Shown: positions 17,934 to 28,320, counted from the first letter of the stretch. The stretch: 46,147 nt of DNA from Xanthobacteraceae bacterium (GCA_028282095.1 JANQIP010000251.1:1-46147), one strand, 5' to 3'. The notes: generated from the sequence alone by a model not told the origin. Translations and numbers: made by a program.

Positions 17934-20705
17934 GTGCCGTTAACCAAGGAACAAATGCCCGTTTACATCCAAAAGGTCGAGAGCGACCTCGCCTTTCTCG
18001 GTCAGTGCCTCTTCGAGGTTCTTGACGAGATCGGTGAGCAGGAGATCGCCCGCGCCCTTCCTCTGCGGGAAAACCAGGAGAGATCCTGGGACACCACTCG
18101 GTCGATCGCACTGACGCAGGCCTATTGCATCTGGTTTCAGCTCCTGAACATGGTCGAAGAGAATGCGTTGGCGCAGCATCGTCGCATTTTGGAGGCGGAG
18201 CGGCGGTTCTCAGAAGACCCCGGCGTCTGGGCGGATAACCTTGCCCAGCTCAAGGCGCTCGGATTAAGCGGAAGCGAGATCGCCAAGACCTTATCCGCAG
18301 TCCAGGTCGAACCCGTACTGACGGCTCATCCGACCGAAGCCAAGAGACAGACCGTCCTTGAGCATCATCGCGAGCTATATCTGCTGCTGCTCAGGCGCGA
18401 AAACTCCATGTATACGCCGGCCGAGCAGGAGGTGATCCGCAACCAGATCAAGGCGCTTCTGGAGCGGCTGTGGCGGACCGGAGAGATTTTCCTCGAAAAA
18501 CCCGATGTCGCCTCGGAATTGCGCAACGTCGTCCATTACCTGCGGAACGTGTTTCCCGGCGTTCTGCCGCTTGTGACCTGGCGGCTACGACAGGCTTGGG
18601 TGGAAACGGGCTTTGATCCTGCGCTCCTCGACGATCCTGCCTGCCGCCCGCGCTTGAGCTTCGGCAATTGGGTCGGCGGCGACCGCGACGGACACCCCTT
18701 CGTGACGGCCGACGTGACCGGCGAGACATTGCAGGAGTTGCGCGTGAACGCGCTCCTGCTCGTGCATGAAAGACTGACGAGGCTCGCCGCACATTTGAGC
18801 CTGTCCAACCGATTGCAGCATACGCCGTCGAGCCTGCTCGACCGGCTCGCCGATCTCATCCAACGCCTCGGCGATCGCGGCCGCATGGCCATTCGCCGCA
18901 ATCCCGGGGAAGCATGGCGTCAGTTCGTCAATCTCATGATCGCACGGCTGCCGATCGAGATCGTCGGCAATAGTGGCTTCCAGTCGATGGACGGCGAGAG
19001 CGCCTATCGCCGGGCGTCCGAGCTCGTCCAGGATCTGTCCGCCCTTGCCGACGCGCTGGCCGAAGTCGACGCGCGGCGGTTGGCGGACGTCGAGGTCCGC
19101 CCGGTCCTCGAATGCGTGCAGACCTTCGGTTTTCACCTCGCCAAGTTGGATGTCCGACAAAACAGCCGCTTTCACGACCTCGCATTGGCCCAACTGCTCA
19201 CGAAAGCAGGCCTCGACGGTGCCGATTTCCCGCATTGGGACGAAGAGCGCAGGCTTCGGCTGCTCCAGAAAGAGCTTGAGTCGCCGCGCCCCTTTGCGCG
19301 ATCCGAGGCGAAGATCGGACCCGAAGCCGACGCCGTGCTCAGCTGTTATCGCGTCTTGCGCGATCACATCCGGGCGTACGGCAATGACGGCATCGGCGCC
19401 TTGATCGTCAGCATGACGCGGAGTCTGTCCGATCTCCTCGTCGTCCTCTTGCTCGCCCGCGAGGCCGGGCTCGTTGTCGAGGAAAAGGACGGCCCGGCGT
19501 GCCTGATACAAGTCGTCCCGTTGTTCGAGACCATCGAAGATCTCGAGCGCGCCCCCACGATCATGCGGGCCTTCCTCAGTCATCCGCTGGTCCGCACCTC
19601 GCTGGATCACCAGGCGCGATTGGGCGGTTTCGATCGTCCCGTTCAACAGGTGATGGTCGGCTATAGCGACAGCAACAAGGACGGGGGAATCCTTGCCAGC
19701 CTGTGGGGCCTCTACCGCGCCCAGGAGGCGCTGATCGCGGTCGGCGATGCGGCAGGTGTGCGCATTCGCTTCTTCCACGGCCGCGGCGGGACGACGAGTC
19801 GCGGCGCGGGTCCGACCGACCGTTTCTTGAATGCCCTGCCTTGCGGGGCGCTGAACGGGGACCTGCGCCTGACCGAACAAGGGGAGGTGATCGGCCAGAA
19901 ATATGCCAATCACATCACGGCCGCGCACAGTCTGGAACTGTTGTTGGCCGGGACGACCGGAGCAACGCTCAGGCAGCGCAGTGGCGAGGAATATGCCGAT
20001 CGCCTCGGGGCGATCATGGATCGGCTCGCGGATAAGAGCCACAGCGTCTATCAGGATCTGCTGCAGTCCGATGGGTTCGTAACCTTCTGGAGCCAGGCCA
20101 CCCCGATCGACGCGATTGAATCGAGCCGTATCGGCTCGCGCCCGGTCAGACGAACCGGTCAGCGAACCCTCGCCGATTTGCGCGCCATTCCTTGGGTCTT
20201 CAGTTGGAGCCAGTCGCGGTTCTTCATCTCGGGCTGGTATGGGGTCGGCAGCGCATTGGAAGACCTGCAGACGAGCGAACCAAAGGATTTCGCCGCGCTG
20301 TGCGAACATGCGTTCTCCTGGCCGCCGCTTCGCTACATGGTCACCAGCATCGCAAGCACGATTGCGGGGGCGGATATCGACGTCATGCGCATGTATGCGG
20401 CGCTGGTCGAGAATCCCGACATACGAGAGAGATTCATGGCCTTGATCGAGGCCGAGTTCGAGCGCACGCACCGGATGCTCGAAGCCATTTTTGGCGGCCC
20501 TCTCGCCGAACAGCGGCCGCGAATGCACTCGATGCTGGTCCTGCGCCGCGAGGGATTGCAACCATTGCACAAACAACAGATCGAGACGCTGCGCCAATGG
20601 CGGGCGCTGCGCGGCTCGACGGATTCCCGCTTGGAGGAAGAGCTGGAATCGCAGCTCCTGCTCACGCTCAGCGCGATCGCGAGCGGCCTCGGCGCGACGG
20701 GCTGA
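17934..20705 (+). CDS. ppc: Phosphoenolpyruvate carboxylase
   Basis: Fixes bicarbonate on PEP to give oxaloacetate, replenishing the TCA cycle. 923 residues, the standard bacterial length. Key motifs are VLTAHPTEAKRQT (catalytic His near residue 131), NWVGGDRDGHPFVT, VMVGYSDSNKDGG, FFHGRGGTTSRGAGPT (PEP-binding loop) and LRLTEQGEVI; the C-terminus ends in ATG, keeping the essential terminal glycine. The start is GTG 17934 with CAGGAG six bases upstream. A long frame antisense to this gene is a shadow. Confidence 0.97.
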   Translation: MPLTKEQMPVYIQKVESDLAFLGQCLFEVLDEIGEQEIARALPLRENQERSWDTTRSIALTQAYCIWFQLLNMVEENALAQHRRILEAERRFSEDPGVWADNLAQLKALGLSGSEIAKTLSAVQVEPVLTAHPTEAKRQTVLEHHRELYLLLLRRENSMYTPAEQEVIRNQIKALLERLWRTGEIFLEKPDVASELRNVVHYLRNVFPGVLPLVTWRLRQAWVETGFDPALLDDPACRPRLSFGNWVGGDRDGHPFVTADVTGETLQELRVNALLLVHERLTRLAAHLSLSNRLQHTPSSLLDRLADLIQRLGDRGRMAIRRNPGEAWRQFVNLMIARLPIEIVGNSGFQSMDGESAYRRASELVQDLSALADALAEVDARRLADVEVRPVLECVQTFGFHLAKLDVRQNSRFHDLALAQLLTKAGLDGADFPHWDEERRLRLLQKELESPRPFARSEAKIGPEADAVLSCYRVLRDHIRAYGNDGIGALIVSMTRSLSDLLVVLLLAREAGLVVEEKDGPACLIQVVPLFETIEDLERAPTIMRAFLSHPLVRTSLDHQARLGGFDRPVQQVMVGYSDSNKDGGILASLWGLYRAQEALIAVGDAAGVRIRFFHGRGGTTSRGAGPTDRFLNALPCGALNGDLRLTEQGEVIGQKYANHITAAHSLELLLAGTTGATLRQRSGEEYADRLGAIMDRLADKSHSVYQDLLQSDGFVTFWSQATPIDAIESSRIGSRPVRRTGQRTLADLRAIPWVFSWSQSRFFISGWYGVGSALEDLQTSEPKDFAALCEHAFSWPPLRYMVTSIASTIAGADIDVMRMYAALVENPDIRERFMALIEAEFERTHRMLEAIFGGPLAEQRPRMHSMLVLRREGLQPLHKQQIETLRQWRALRGSTDSRLEEELESQLLLTLSAIASGLGATG

Positions 20706-20729
20706 TGAGAACCGCCCCGAACCGATCGA

Positions 20730-21050
20730 TCACGCCGGGAACTCAAGCTGGTCGATCAGCTTGTTTCGCAGTTGCTCGGCGGCGTGCATCTCACGGCTGA
20801 CCTGGCCCCACGTGGCCGCGTTGGATCCCGCGGCCACGATCCCACCGAGGATTGTCGTAATCGATCCCAAGAAGACGAGCTGGTTGAATTTGATGAGCTC
20901 GAACACCGTCGCCAACAGCATCAAGCCGCCGAGCACAATGGCGAACTTCGACAAAAGGATGATTTTTCGGCAGCCTTGGGCGAGCTTGGCAAGGTGCTCG
21001 ATCTCATCTTCAAGGAGGGAAATCCGGTCGCTCAGATTGTCGTTGGTCAT
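20730..21050 (-). CDS. Small coiled-coil/two-helix membrane protein
   Basis: 106 residues from MTNDNLSDRISLLEDEIEHL. A heptad-like amphipathic N-terminal segment (1-30) is followed by two hydrophobic helices (IILLSKFAIVLGGLMLLATV and LVFLGSITTILGGIVAAGSN) and an amphipathic C-terminal helix with REMHAAEQLRNKL. No family is recognised. The topology suggests a small inner-membrane protein with both ends in the cytoplasm. An in-frame TTG/ATG extension to 21125 is possible but atypical. It converges on ppc with a 24-base gap. Confidence 0.65.
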   Translation of the reverse strand: MTNDNLSDRISLLEDEIEHLAKLAQGCRKIILLSKFAIVLGGLMLLATVFELIKFNQLVFLGSITTILGGIVAAGSNAATWGQVSREMHAAEQLRNKLIDQLEFPA

Positions 21051-21162
21051 TACCGGGATGTCCGTCGGCAAGCTTTGCGGCCGAGCGAAGAGCGCAGGCG
21101 TTGACCGTCGTCGAACGAATGCCAATCACGGTACCAACGCTCAAGGTTGCCCTCCACGCGAC

Positions 21163-21386
21163 CTAGTGCATGATCCCGAAAAGTTGCAGACTTTTAGGAC
21201 AAGATCATGCGGCAAAACAAAGAGAAATAGAGCGCGATCGATTCAACCTGAATGGATCGCGCTCAGTGTTCCTTACCTGACGGTCCAATCCCGGACCCTC
21301 AGGTAAGGAACACTAGCTAATCCGATGCTTTGTGATGGGGCACCAACACAATGAGACGAGCTCAAGCATTGGTACTGCATCACTAG
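21163..21386. repeat. Repeat modules D + C + A + B
   Basis: A full composite: D (21165-21210), AAACAAAGAGAAA spacer, C (21229-21264), A (21265-21316, with a slightly decayed arm), then B (21317-21386). The terminal CACTAG of B supplies the minus-strand TAG stop (21383-21385) of the RNase D gene. Confidence 0.88.
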
Positions 21387-22591
21387 GGCCGGTCGATGGC
21401 GACGACCCGGCTGTCCGCGATCGCCAGCGCAAGGTCGCCATGCTTGAGAGCGAGCGCCTTCTCGCCGAACAATTCACGGCGCCAGCCCTTGAGGGCGCGG
21501 ATATCCGCGTGGTCGTCGGCGACAATGCGTTCGAGATCGTCGCTCGTCGCAATCACCTTGGGCGCGACGCCGTGCTCTTCCGCCGTCATCCGCAACAGCA
21601 CCTTCAACAGTTCGACCGTCGCGCCGGCATTGGCGTGGGAGCGCGTGCGCTCGAAATGCGGCAGCGTCTTCGGATCGCGAGCGATTCCGCGCTTCACCGC
21701 ATCCAATATGTCCTGCCCCCATTTCGACCGCTCGAAGCCCTTGGGCAATGACCGCAACGCCGCCAGCCGTTCCGGCGTGGTGGGTGCCTGGACCGCGATG
21801 TCTCCGACCGCCTCGTCCTTGAGCACGCGGCCGCGGGGCACATCGCGCGCCTGGGCCTCGCGTTCCCGCCAGGTGGCCACCTCGATCAGAACGGAAAGCT
21901 CCTTTGCCTTGCGCGCGCGGCTCTTCATCCGTTCCCACGCGGTTTCCGGATCGGCGCGGTAGGTGTCCGGGGAGGTCAGGATTTCCATCTCCTCGTCCAC
22001 CCAGTTGATGCGCCCGCGCTCGGCGAGATTGGCCGACAGCGCGAGATACACCTCGCGCAGATGCGTGACGTCGGACAGCGCATAGGCGATTTGCGCGGGC
22101 GTGAGCGGGCGGCGGGTCCAGTCGGTGAAGCGGTTCGACTTGTCGAGCGTGCCGCCGGTGACGCGATGCACGAGCTGTTCATAGGAAATCGCATCGCCAT
22201 AGCCGAGCACCATGGCGGCGACCTGGGTATCGAACAGCGGGCGCGGGATCAGCTTGGCCTGATGCCAGACGATCTCGATGTCCTGGCGCGCCGCGTGGAA
22301 GACCTTGGTCACCTGCTCGTTCGCCATCAGCGCGTAGAACGGGGCGAGATCGATGTGTTTGGCGAGCGTATCGATGACGACGGCTTCGGCGGGGCTCGCC
22401 ATCTGCGCGACGCACAGCAAAGGGTAATAGGTCGACTCGCGCAGGAACTCGGTGTCGACGGTCACGAAGGGATGCCGCGCCATACGCTCGCAGGCCGCCG
22501 CGAGGGCCTCGGTGGTCGTGATCGGCTCCGTGGCGAGAGACTGAGGCTCCGCCCCTTTAGCGTGGCGGAGACGCGGAGTCTCGATCAGCAT
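21383..22591 (-). CDS. rnd: Ribonuclease D
   Basis: A 3'-5' exoribonuclease involved in tRNA 3'-end maturation. 402 residues from ATG 22591 (AAGG five bases upstream; a TTG at 22603 is an alternative). The DEDDy exonuclease site is visible: [10 protein letters not shown] (Asp, Glu), [11 protein letters not shown] (Asp), and YALSDVTHL (Tyr, Asp). An HRDC domain follows around 210-290 ([20 protein letters not shown]). The last residues, [15 protein letters not shown], run to a TAG that lies within repeat B, so the natural C-terminus may have been altered by the repeat. Confidence 0.94.
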   Translation of the reverse strand: MLIETPRLRHAKGAEPQSLATEPITTTEALAAACERMARHPFVTVDTEFLRESTYYPLLCVAQMASPAEAVVIDTLAKHIDLAPFYALMANEQVTKVFHAARQDIEIVWHQAKLIPRPLFDTQVAAMVLGYGDAISYEQLVHRVTGGTLDKSNRFTDWTRRPLTPAQIAYALSDVTHLREVYLALSANLAERGRINWVDEEMEILTSPDTYRADPETAWERMKSRARKAKELSVLIEVATWREREAQARDVPRGRVLKDEAVGDIAVQAPTTPERLAALRSLPKGFERSKWGQDILDAVKRGIARDPKTLPHFERTRSHANAGATVELLKVLLRMTAEEHGVAPKVIATSDDLERIVADDHADIRALKGWRRELFGEKALALKHGDLALAIADSRVVAIDRP

Positions 22592-22983
22592 CGCCTTGGT
22601 CAAACGGCACTCACCAGCTTAAACAGATCTTGAAGATATGGAGAATCGTCGCTTAGCGTATCGTTTTCACGCCAATATTCAACTCTCAGCAAACATCATA
22701 CACGACAAGTATGGTGATGTCGCGAAAGGTCTTTGGCCATAATCTGCTGGCGGCGACATTGAGGCCGAGGTCGGCTTCACGTCCTTCCGAAGCATCAAGC
22801 ATGGGCTCGGACGCTTCCGAGTGCCCGTGCGAGGCGAATCGCCTTGAAGAATCCTGCTTAGAAAACAACAAGATTCCTCAGCCGCGCTGCAGCGGGAGAC
22901 TTGTGTCTCCTTCTGACGGTTCGATCCGGACCCGTCAGCGCGGAATGCGAGCCAATCCGTTTCTTTTTGGCGCCGCACTACTG
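22592..22983. other. Upstream region of rnd with decayed repeat
   Basis: About 22900-22980 carries decayed pieces of A (CTCCTTCTGACGGTTCGATC) and B. The segment 22690-22870 is open on both strands (minus strand reading SRLWPKTFRDITILVVYDVC) without a ribosome site. I could not decide whether it is a remnant or chance. Confidence 0.35.
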
Positions 22984-23208
22984 GAGCATGATCTTGTCCG
23001 AAAAGTTGCAGACTTTTCGGACAAGATCATGCGACAAAACAAAGAGAAATGGAGCACGATCGACCTAATCTGGATAGATCGCGCTCTAGTGATGCGGCAC
23101 CAACGCTTGGGCTCGTCTCATTGTGTTGGTGCCGCGTCACAAAATAACGGATTAGCTAGTGTTCCGGGCTGACGGTCCGGGATCGGACCGTCAGAGAAGG
23201 AAACACTA
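22984..23208. repeat. Repeat modules D + C + B + A (B and A inverted)
   Basis: D (22986-23032) is a hairpin with perfect 21-base arms and a five-base loop. C follows at 23050-23088, B at 23088-23139, a 16-base linker, and A at 23155-23208 between CTAG sites. Compared with the copy at 21163, modules A and B are inverted as a block. The last CTAG supplies the TAG stop of the ThDP enzyme gene. Confidence 0.88.
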
Positions 23209-24837
23209 GCCGCCGCGGATCGGCGGCATCAGGATGAATTCCCATGGGCTCGGAAGCGGGCCGACCGGCACCTCGATCACCGTCGGCACATCGTGGCGGG
23301 CAAAGCAACGTGCAAGGGATTCACGCAGCTCCCTAGGGTTGCGCGCACGCACGCCTGCCGCGCCGAAACTCTCGGCAAAACGCACGAAGTCGGGATTGGC
23401 GAGGTCAACGGCGATCAGCCGGTTGTCGTAATCCTCCTCCTGGATGCGGCGCACATTGCCGAACGCGCCATCGGTGAACACGATCGCAACCAGCGGGATG
23501 CGATGCAGCACGGCGGTCGCAAGCTCGGTTGCCGTGAACAGAAAACCGCCGTCGCCATTGATCGAGACGACCGGCCGGTCGGGACAGGCGTGTTGCGCCC
23601 CGAGCGCGCTCGCATAGCCCCAGCCGAGCGGGTCCTGATAGCCGGGCGAAAGAAACGTGCGTGGCCTGTAAACCGGAAAAGCGAGGCGCGCGACAAAGCC
23701 GAGCTGGGTCACTTCGTCGACAAAGACGCCGTCTTCCGGCAATTCCGCCCGGATCGCGTTAAGAAAGGAAAGCTGCGGCGCGAGTTTTTGTTGCAGCCGG
23801 GCGGCCCATCGCGCCTGCCGCGCTTTCATCTCGTCTTCGCGCGATTCGCGCTTGGCATTGTGCGCGGGCAGCGTTTCGATGAGCCGGCGCAGGATCGGCG
23901 CGGCATCGCCGACCAGCGCGAGCGCGGGCTGATAGAGGCGCGCCGGTTCTTCGGCGTCGGCGTCGATGCGGATCACCGTGAGGTCGTCGTCGATGCCCCA
24001 TTGCCGGAACTGGGTGAGCAGGCGCGTCCCGACCGCGAGCACGACATCGGCTTCGCCCCACAGGTCGCGGCCGAGCGGCAGCGTGACGCTCAGTGGGTTG
24101 CGGTCGTCGAGCACGCCGCGCCCACGCCGATAGGCAAGGACCGGCGCCTGCAACATGGCGGACAGGCGCGTCACCTCTTCGGACGCGCCTTGCGCGCCGC
24201 CGCCGCAGATGATCATCGGCCGTTTCGCCGCGCCGAGTTTTTTCGCCGCCGCGCGCAGCGTGTCCTCGTCGATCTCGGGCGCAGCGCGCTCGAGCGGCGG
24301 ATGCGGCGTGACCATGTCGGTGCGCCCCCACACATCCATGGCGCATTCGAGCGCGGCCGGGCCGGGACGTCCGCTTGCCATGGCGTGAAAGGCCTCCGCG
24401 ACGATGCGTGGCGCCTCCTGCGGATGACCGATATGACCGACGAAGTCGACCAGGCGCGTGAGAATCCCGGCCTGATCGCGGATTTCGTGCAAATGGCCCA
24501 GCGCGCGTCCGAGATCGGCCTGCGGGATCTGTCCGATCATGGCAAGCACCGGGGCGTTCATCGCAAAGGCGGTGAGCAATGCCGTTGAGCTGTTGAGCAA
24601 ACCCGGCCCCGGCACCACGGCATAGGCTTGCGGCCCACCGGTCGCGAGCGCGGCGCCCAACGCCATCAGACCCGCCCCCTGCTCGTGGCGGCTATGGATC
24701 ACCCTGATCCGGTCGGAGGCCTTGAACAGCGCATCGAACAGGTGGTCGTTGTGCACGCCCGGCAGGGCGTAAACGGTGCGTATGCCGTGGGTGATCAACG
24801 CGGCGACAGTCGCCTCCGCGGTCGTCATCTGTTCCAT
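23206..24837 (-). CDS. Thiamine-diphosphate-dependent enzyme, acetolactate synthase-like
   Basis: 543 residues in the three-domain ThDP fold: N-terminal pyrimidine-binding domain with the catalytic Glu (SRHEQGAG, Glu52), central domain, and C-terminal diphosphate-binding domain with INGDGGFLFTATELATAV and VFTDGAFGNVRRIQ. The usual GDG...NN metal motif reads GDG...TD here. It could be a benzoylformate decarboxylase- or acetolactate synthase-type enzyme; the substrate is not deducible, and no small subunit gene is nearby. The start at ATG 24837 gives the canonical N-terminus. Its TAG stop lies in repeat A. It is divergent from aspS. Confidence 0.85.
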   Translation of the reverse strand: MEQMTTAEATVAALITHGIRTVYALPGVHNDHLFDALFKASDRIRVIHSRHEQGAGLMALGAALATGGPQAYAVVPGPGLLNSSTALLTAFAMNAPVLAMIGQIPQADLGRALGHLHEIRDQAGILTRLVDFVGHIGHPQEAPRIVAEAFHAMASGRPGPAALECAMDVWGRTDMVTPHPPLERAAPEIDEDTLRAAAKKLGAAKRPMIICGGGAQGASEEVTRLSAMLQAPVLAYRRGRGVLDDRNPLSVTLPLGRDLWGEADVVLAVGTRLLTQFRQWGIDDDLTVIRIDADAEEPARLYQPALALVGDAAPILRRLIETLPAHNAKRESREDEMKARQARWAARLQQKLAPQLSFLNAIRAELPEDGVFVDEVTQLGFVARLAFPVYRPRTFLSPGYQDPLGWGYASALGAQHACPDRPVVSINGDGGFLFTATELATAVLHRIPLVAIVFTDGAFGNVRRIQEEDYDNRLIAVDLANPDFVRFAESFGAAGVRARNPRELRESLARCFARHDVPTVIEVPVGPLPSPWEFILMPPIRGG

Positions 24838-25124
24838 GGGGCAACCCGGATCGAAGGGTTCTTCGAGGCGCTTGATAGCTGAACGCACCAGCGCTGTCGC
24901 GGGCTCGCTCCGAAATCGCCCTCGCGCCATATGATCGGATTGCGGTGCAATCGGTGGCCGGCACGGCCGCCAGTGGCCCGTCCTTGACAAAGCGCGGAGC
25001 GCATGCACCTTCCGCCCGCCGCGCATTGTTCGCATTGCACGACGAATACCGTGCGGCTGGCGGCGATCCGGAATGCGTCCGGCAGCGAGCTTCCGCCTGA
25101 GTATATCCAACCCGGACGATCCCG

Positions 25125-26927
25125 ATGCATCGCTATCGCACCCATACCTGCGGAGAGCTTCGCGCCAGCGATGTCGGCAAGGACGTAAGGCTCGCTGGCT
25201 GGTGCCACCGCATCCGCGACCATGGCGGCGTGCTGTTCATCGATCTGCGCGACCATTATGGTCTGATGCAATGCGTGGTCGATCCCGACTCGCCGGCCTT
25301 TCCGATCGCCGAGACATTGCGCGCGGAATGGGTGGTGAAGATCGACGGCAGGCTGCGGCCCCGCCCCGCCGGCACGGAAAACCCCGAGCTGCCGACCGGC
25401 GCGGTCGAGGTCTATGCCGGCGCCATCGAGGTGCTCGGCCCCGCGGCCGAATTGCCGATGCCCGTATTCGGCGAGCAGGAATACCCCGAGGATATGCGGC
25501 TGCGTTACCGTTTCCTCGATCTGCGGCGCGAGCGGCTTCATCGGAACATCATGCTGCGCGGGGCGATCATCGATTCGCTGCGTCAACGCATGAAGGCCCA
25601 GGGCTTCTTCGAGTTCCAGACGCCGGTCCTGACCGCGTCGAGCCCGGAGGGTGCGCGCGACTTCCTCGTGCCGTCGCGGATGCATCCCGGCAAATTCTAC
25701 GCGCTGCCGCAGGCGCCGCAGCAGTTCAAGCAACTGATCATGATCTCGGGCTTCGATCGCTATTTCCAGATCGCGCCCTGCTTCCGCGATGAAGATGCAC
25801 GCGCCGACCGCTCGCCCGGCGAGTTCTATCAGCTCGATCTCGAAATGAGCTTCGTGACCCAGGACGACGTTTTTACCGCGGTCGAGCCGGTGCTGCGCGG
25901 CCTGTTCGAGGAGTTCGCCCAAGGCAAGCCGGTGACGCCGACATTCCCGCGCATCCCTTATGCCGAGGCGTTGCTGAAATACGGCACCGACAAGCCGGAT
26001 CTGCGCAATCCGCTTGTCATTGCCGATGTCAGCGAGGAGTTCGACGCCGAAGCGGTGTCGTTCAAAGCCTTCAAGCGCGTCATCGCGTCGGGCGGCGTCG
26101 TGCGCGCAATCCCGGCGCCGGGCGCAGCAATGCAGCCGCGTTCCTTCTTCGACAAGCTCAATGACTGGGCGCGCCAGGAGATGGGTGCACCGGGCCTGGG
26201 CTACATCGTGTTCGAGGCCGACGGCGGCAAGGGACCGATCGCGAAATTCGTGCCGGCCGATGTGCAGGCGCGCATCCTCGCAAAATGCGGCGCGAAAGCG
26301 GGCGATGCGGTGTTCTTCGCTGCCGACAAGCCGGCCGCTGCGGCACGGCTCGCAGGCGCGGCGCGCACCCGCATCGGCGAAGAGCTGGGCCTCATCGACA
26401 AGGACCGGTTCGAATTTTGCTGGATCGTCGATTTCCCGATGTATGAGTGGAACGAGGAGGAGAAGAAGATCGACTTCTCCCACAATCCGTTCTCCATGCC
26501 GAACCTGCCGGTCGACGACTTCCTCGCGCTCGATCCGAACGATGCGGAGACGCTGCTGGCGCTTAAGGCGATCCAATACGATGTCGTGTGCAACGGCATC
26601 GAGTTGTCGTCGGGCGCGATCCGCAATCACCGGCCCGAAGTGATGAAGAAGGCGTTCGCGATTGCGGGCTATGGCGAGGACGTGCTGGAGAAGAAGTTCG
26701 GCGGCATGCTGCGCGCTCTGTCCTACGGGGCGCCGCCGCATGGCGGCATCGCGCCCGGCATCGACCGCATGGTCATGCTGCTTGCGGGCGAAGACAATCT
26801 CCGTGAGATCGTGATGTTCCCGATGAACCAGCGCGCCGAAGATTTGTTGATGGGCGCGCCCTCGGAGGTGACGCCGAAGCAGCTACTCGAATTGCATATC
26901 CGCCCCAATCTGCCGCAGAAGAGTTGA
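25125..26927 (+). CDS. aspS: Aspartyl-tRNA synthetase
   Basis: A class II synthetase charging tRNA-Asp. 600 residues in the bacterial layout: OB-fold anticodon-binding domain (1-105), catalytic core with the flipping loop and motif 2 ([20 protein letters not shown]), a GAD insertion domain (about 290-420), and motif 3 ([21 protein letters not shown]). Many alphaproteobacteria lack AsnRS and use a non-discriminating AspRS with GatCAB; whether that applies here cannot be judged from this window. It starts at ATG 25125. Confidence 0.97.
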   Translation: MHRYRTHTCGELRASDVGKDVRLAGWCHRIRDHGGVLFIDLRDHYGLMQCVVDPDSPAFPIAETLRAEWVVKIDGRLRPRPAGTENPELPTGAVEVYAGAIEVLGPAAELPMPVFGEQEYPEDMRLRYRFLDLRRERLHRNIMLRGAIIDSLRQRMKAQGFFEFQTPVLTASSPEGARDFLVPSRMHPGKFYALPQAPQQFKQLIMISGFDRYFQIAPCFRDEDARADRSPGEFYQLDLEMSFVTQDDVFTAVEPVLRGLFEEFAQGKPVTPTFPRIPYAEALLKYGTDKPDLRNPLVIADVSEEFDAEAVSFKAFKRVIASGGVVRAIPAPGAAMQPRSFFDKLNDWARQEMGAPGLGYIVFEADGGKGPIAKFVPADVQARILAKCGAKAGDAVFFAADKPAAAARLAGAARTRIGEELGLIDKDRFEFCWIVDFPMYEWNEEEKKIDFSHNPFSMPNLPVDDFLALDPNDAETLLALKAIQYDVVCNGIELSSGAIRNHRPEVMKKAFAIAGYGEDVLEKKFGGMLRALSYGAPPHGGIAPGIDRMVMLLAGEDNLREIVMFPMNQRAEDLLMGAPSEVTPKQLLELHIRPNLPQKS

Positions 26928-27237
26928 AACCCATTCGACTTATGAGCTCCGTTCATTCCCGCGAAAGCGGGAATCCAGTCTTGACAGAGCATCCTGGGTT
27001 CCCGCTTGCGCGGGAACGAGCGGATCAACGGCTACCCTTATGACCCCCTCCCGGCGAGCACGCCGCCAAGCCTGCGCAAGCTTGTCTGCGCCGCTCGCCG
27101 ACCTCCCCGTTTTAGGGGGAGGTAATCGGGCTGGGAGACATAACCGCGAAAGTTTGCAGGCTTTTCGGGCAAGATCATGCGAGAGAGCTGAAAAGAAGAA
27201 CAGTCCCGGCGCTCGCGCAGCATTTTGGGTTAGGAGG
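26928..27237. repeat. Repeat module E with tail, then half of module D
   Basis: E hairpins at 26950-27026 (TTCCCGCGAAAGCGGGAA and TTCCCGCTTGCGCGGGAA), then the same tail as at 175 (CCCCCTCCCGGCGAGCACGC..., about 27041-27130), then a decayed D arm (CTTTTCGGGCAAGATCATGC, about 27160-27180). The block lies directly after the aspS stop. Confidence 0.75.
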
Positions 27238-27597
27238 ATGTCGATCCCACCCCCTCATCGGCGACCCGAATCTTCAGCAGGGCCGCTCGATTATGAGATC
27301 GCGCAGGAGAAGGCGGCGGCGCTCGGTCGGCTCGGCCGGCGGCTGGAGCAGGCGCTCGCCGCGCTCGCGGCCTTCGACGCCGATCATCCGCCGGCACAGT
27401 ATCTCGGGCAGAATCGTGATGCCCGCGTTGTGCTGGTTGAAACGGCCGCGCAGGCGCTATGGCTGTTCTTGGTGCAACGCGAGGCATGCGGCTTGCGCGA
27501 TGCACGAAAAATGATGCGCGACTATCGCGTGCCCGCCGAGGTTGAGGCACGGGCCGGCGCCGGCTCGTCAACTCGCCCGGCTCGTGGCGGACCTTGA
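27238..27597 (+). CDS. DUF6665 family protein
   Basis: A 119-residue cytosolic protein with the conserved core LDYEIAQEKAAALGRLGRRL, then LWLFLVQREACGLRD and MMRDYRVPAEVEAR, which I recognise as the Rhizobiales DUF6665 type. It is mostly helical and its function is unknown. The only Met near the conserved region is ATG 27238, but AGGAGG directly abuts it with zero spacing, so the real start may be non-canonical. It follows the E/D repeats and converges on the glycine-zipper gene. Confidence 0.75.
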   Translation: MSIPPPHRRPESSAGPLDYEIAQEKAAALGRLGRRLEQALAALAAFDADHPPAQYLGQNRDARVVLVETAAQALWLFLVQREACGLRDARKMMRDYRVPAEVEARAGAGSSTRPARGGP

Positions 27598-27652
27598 CCC
27601 TCGGCCGCGCCAACGCGGCGCGGATCGGGTCCTGCCAATCACGATAGGCCGA

Positions 27653-27964
27653 TCAGTAGCAGTAACGGCGCGGCACCCGCCGATAGCGGTTGTAGACGGC
27701 CTGATAGCAGCGCCCGCGGTACCAATAGAACCCGCCACGGCGCCGCTGCGCATTCGCCCCGATAAGCGCGCCGGCCGTTCCACCGATCAGGCCGCCGACG
27801 AGCGCGCCGCCCGGACGCCTGGTCGCGAGGCCGCCGATGATGGCACCGGCGGTTCCGCCGATCAGGCCGCCGGACAATGCGTCCTGCGCCGGAGCAGGCT
27901 TGGGTGGCATCACCACCGCGAGCGAAACCAACGCGGCGGCGGCCAGGGTTCCTGTCTTGTTCAT
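27653..27964 (-). CDS. Glycine-zipper envelope protein
   Basis: A 103-residue exported protein: signal peptide (MNKTGTLAAAALVSLAVVMP to about residue 27, PAQ cleavage), two glycine-zipper repeats (GGLIGGTAGAIIGGLATRR and GGLIGGTAGALIGANAQRR), and a Tyr/Arg/Cys-rich tail (YRGRCYQAVYNRYRRVPRRY). The zipper repeats suggest membrane association. A GGGGAG ribosome site precedes ATG 27964. The frame continues upstream to 28126 but is not protein-like there. Confidence 0.85.
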   Translation of the reverse strand: MNKTGTLAAAALVSLAVVMPPKPAPAQDALSGGLIGGTAGAIIGGLATRRPGGALVGGLIGGTAGALIGANAQRRRGGFYWYRGRCYQAVYNRYRRVPRRYCY

Positions 27965-28279
27965 CCTATCTCCCCATGAAATTGAACGATTTGCGTTCCG
28001 ATCGTGAGAGTTCGCTTTGTCCGTTCGTGTGTTGCGCTTTGTTTGCGGCGGACAATCACCGCGCCGCATCGAGGCAGCGGCAGGTCTCGCCACATGATGA
28101 TTCATTGGTGTTCTGACTAAAGACAATCATGGCTTTTTTTGAGACGAATTGCCGGTCACTTTGGGTCGAACCGGCGTCAGGATCAAAGAAAGTGTCCAAT
28201 ATTCAAGATGAACTCCCGATGAACAGTTGCTCCGGGCCGGACCCAACGGCGTTTTCTGCCAAGTTTGATCGGACCCCAA

Positions 28280-28320
28280 CCAAAATAAGGGCGGCCGGCT
28301 CTTGGGGGAGAGCCGGCCGC
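28280..28320 (-). terminator. Candidate intrinsic terminator of the BTLCP gene
   Basis: A perfect 12-base inverted repeat, GCGGCCGGCTCT and AGAGCCGGCCGC, with a six-base loop lies at 28291-28320. Read on the minus strand it is followed by CCTTATTTTGG, a T-rich tract. It lies about 120 bases downstream of the stop of the 28443-29063 gene. The rest of 27965-28442 shows no supported gene. Confidence 0.55.

Noticed and set aside
18585..20597. 670-codon open frame antisense to ppc
   Set aside because: It mirrors ppc codon structure in a GC-rich genome; ppc has all its catalytic motifs and the antisense product has no recognisable domain.
24825..26741. 638-codon open frame antisense to aspS
   Set aside because: A shadow of the aspS gene; composition is Arg/His-rich without domain signatures.
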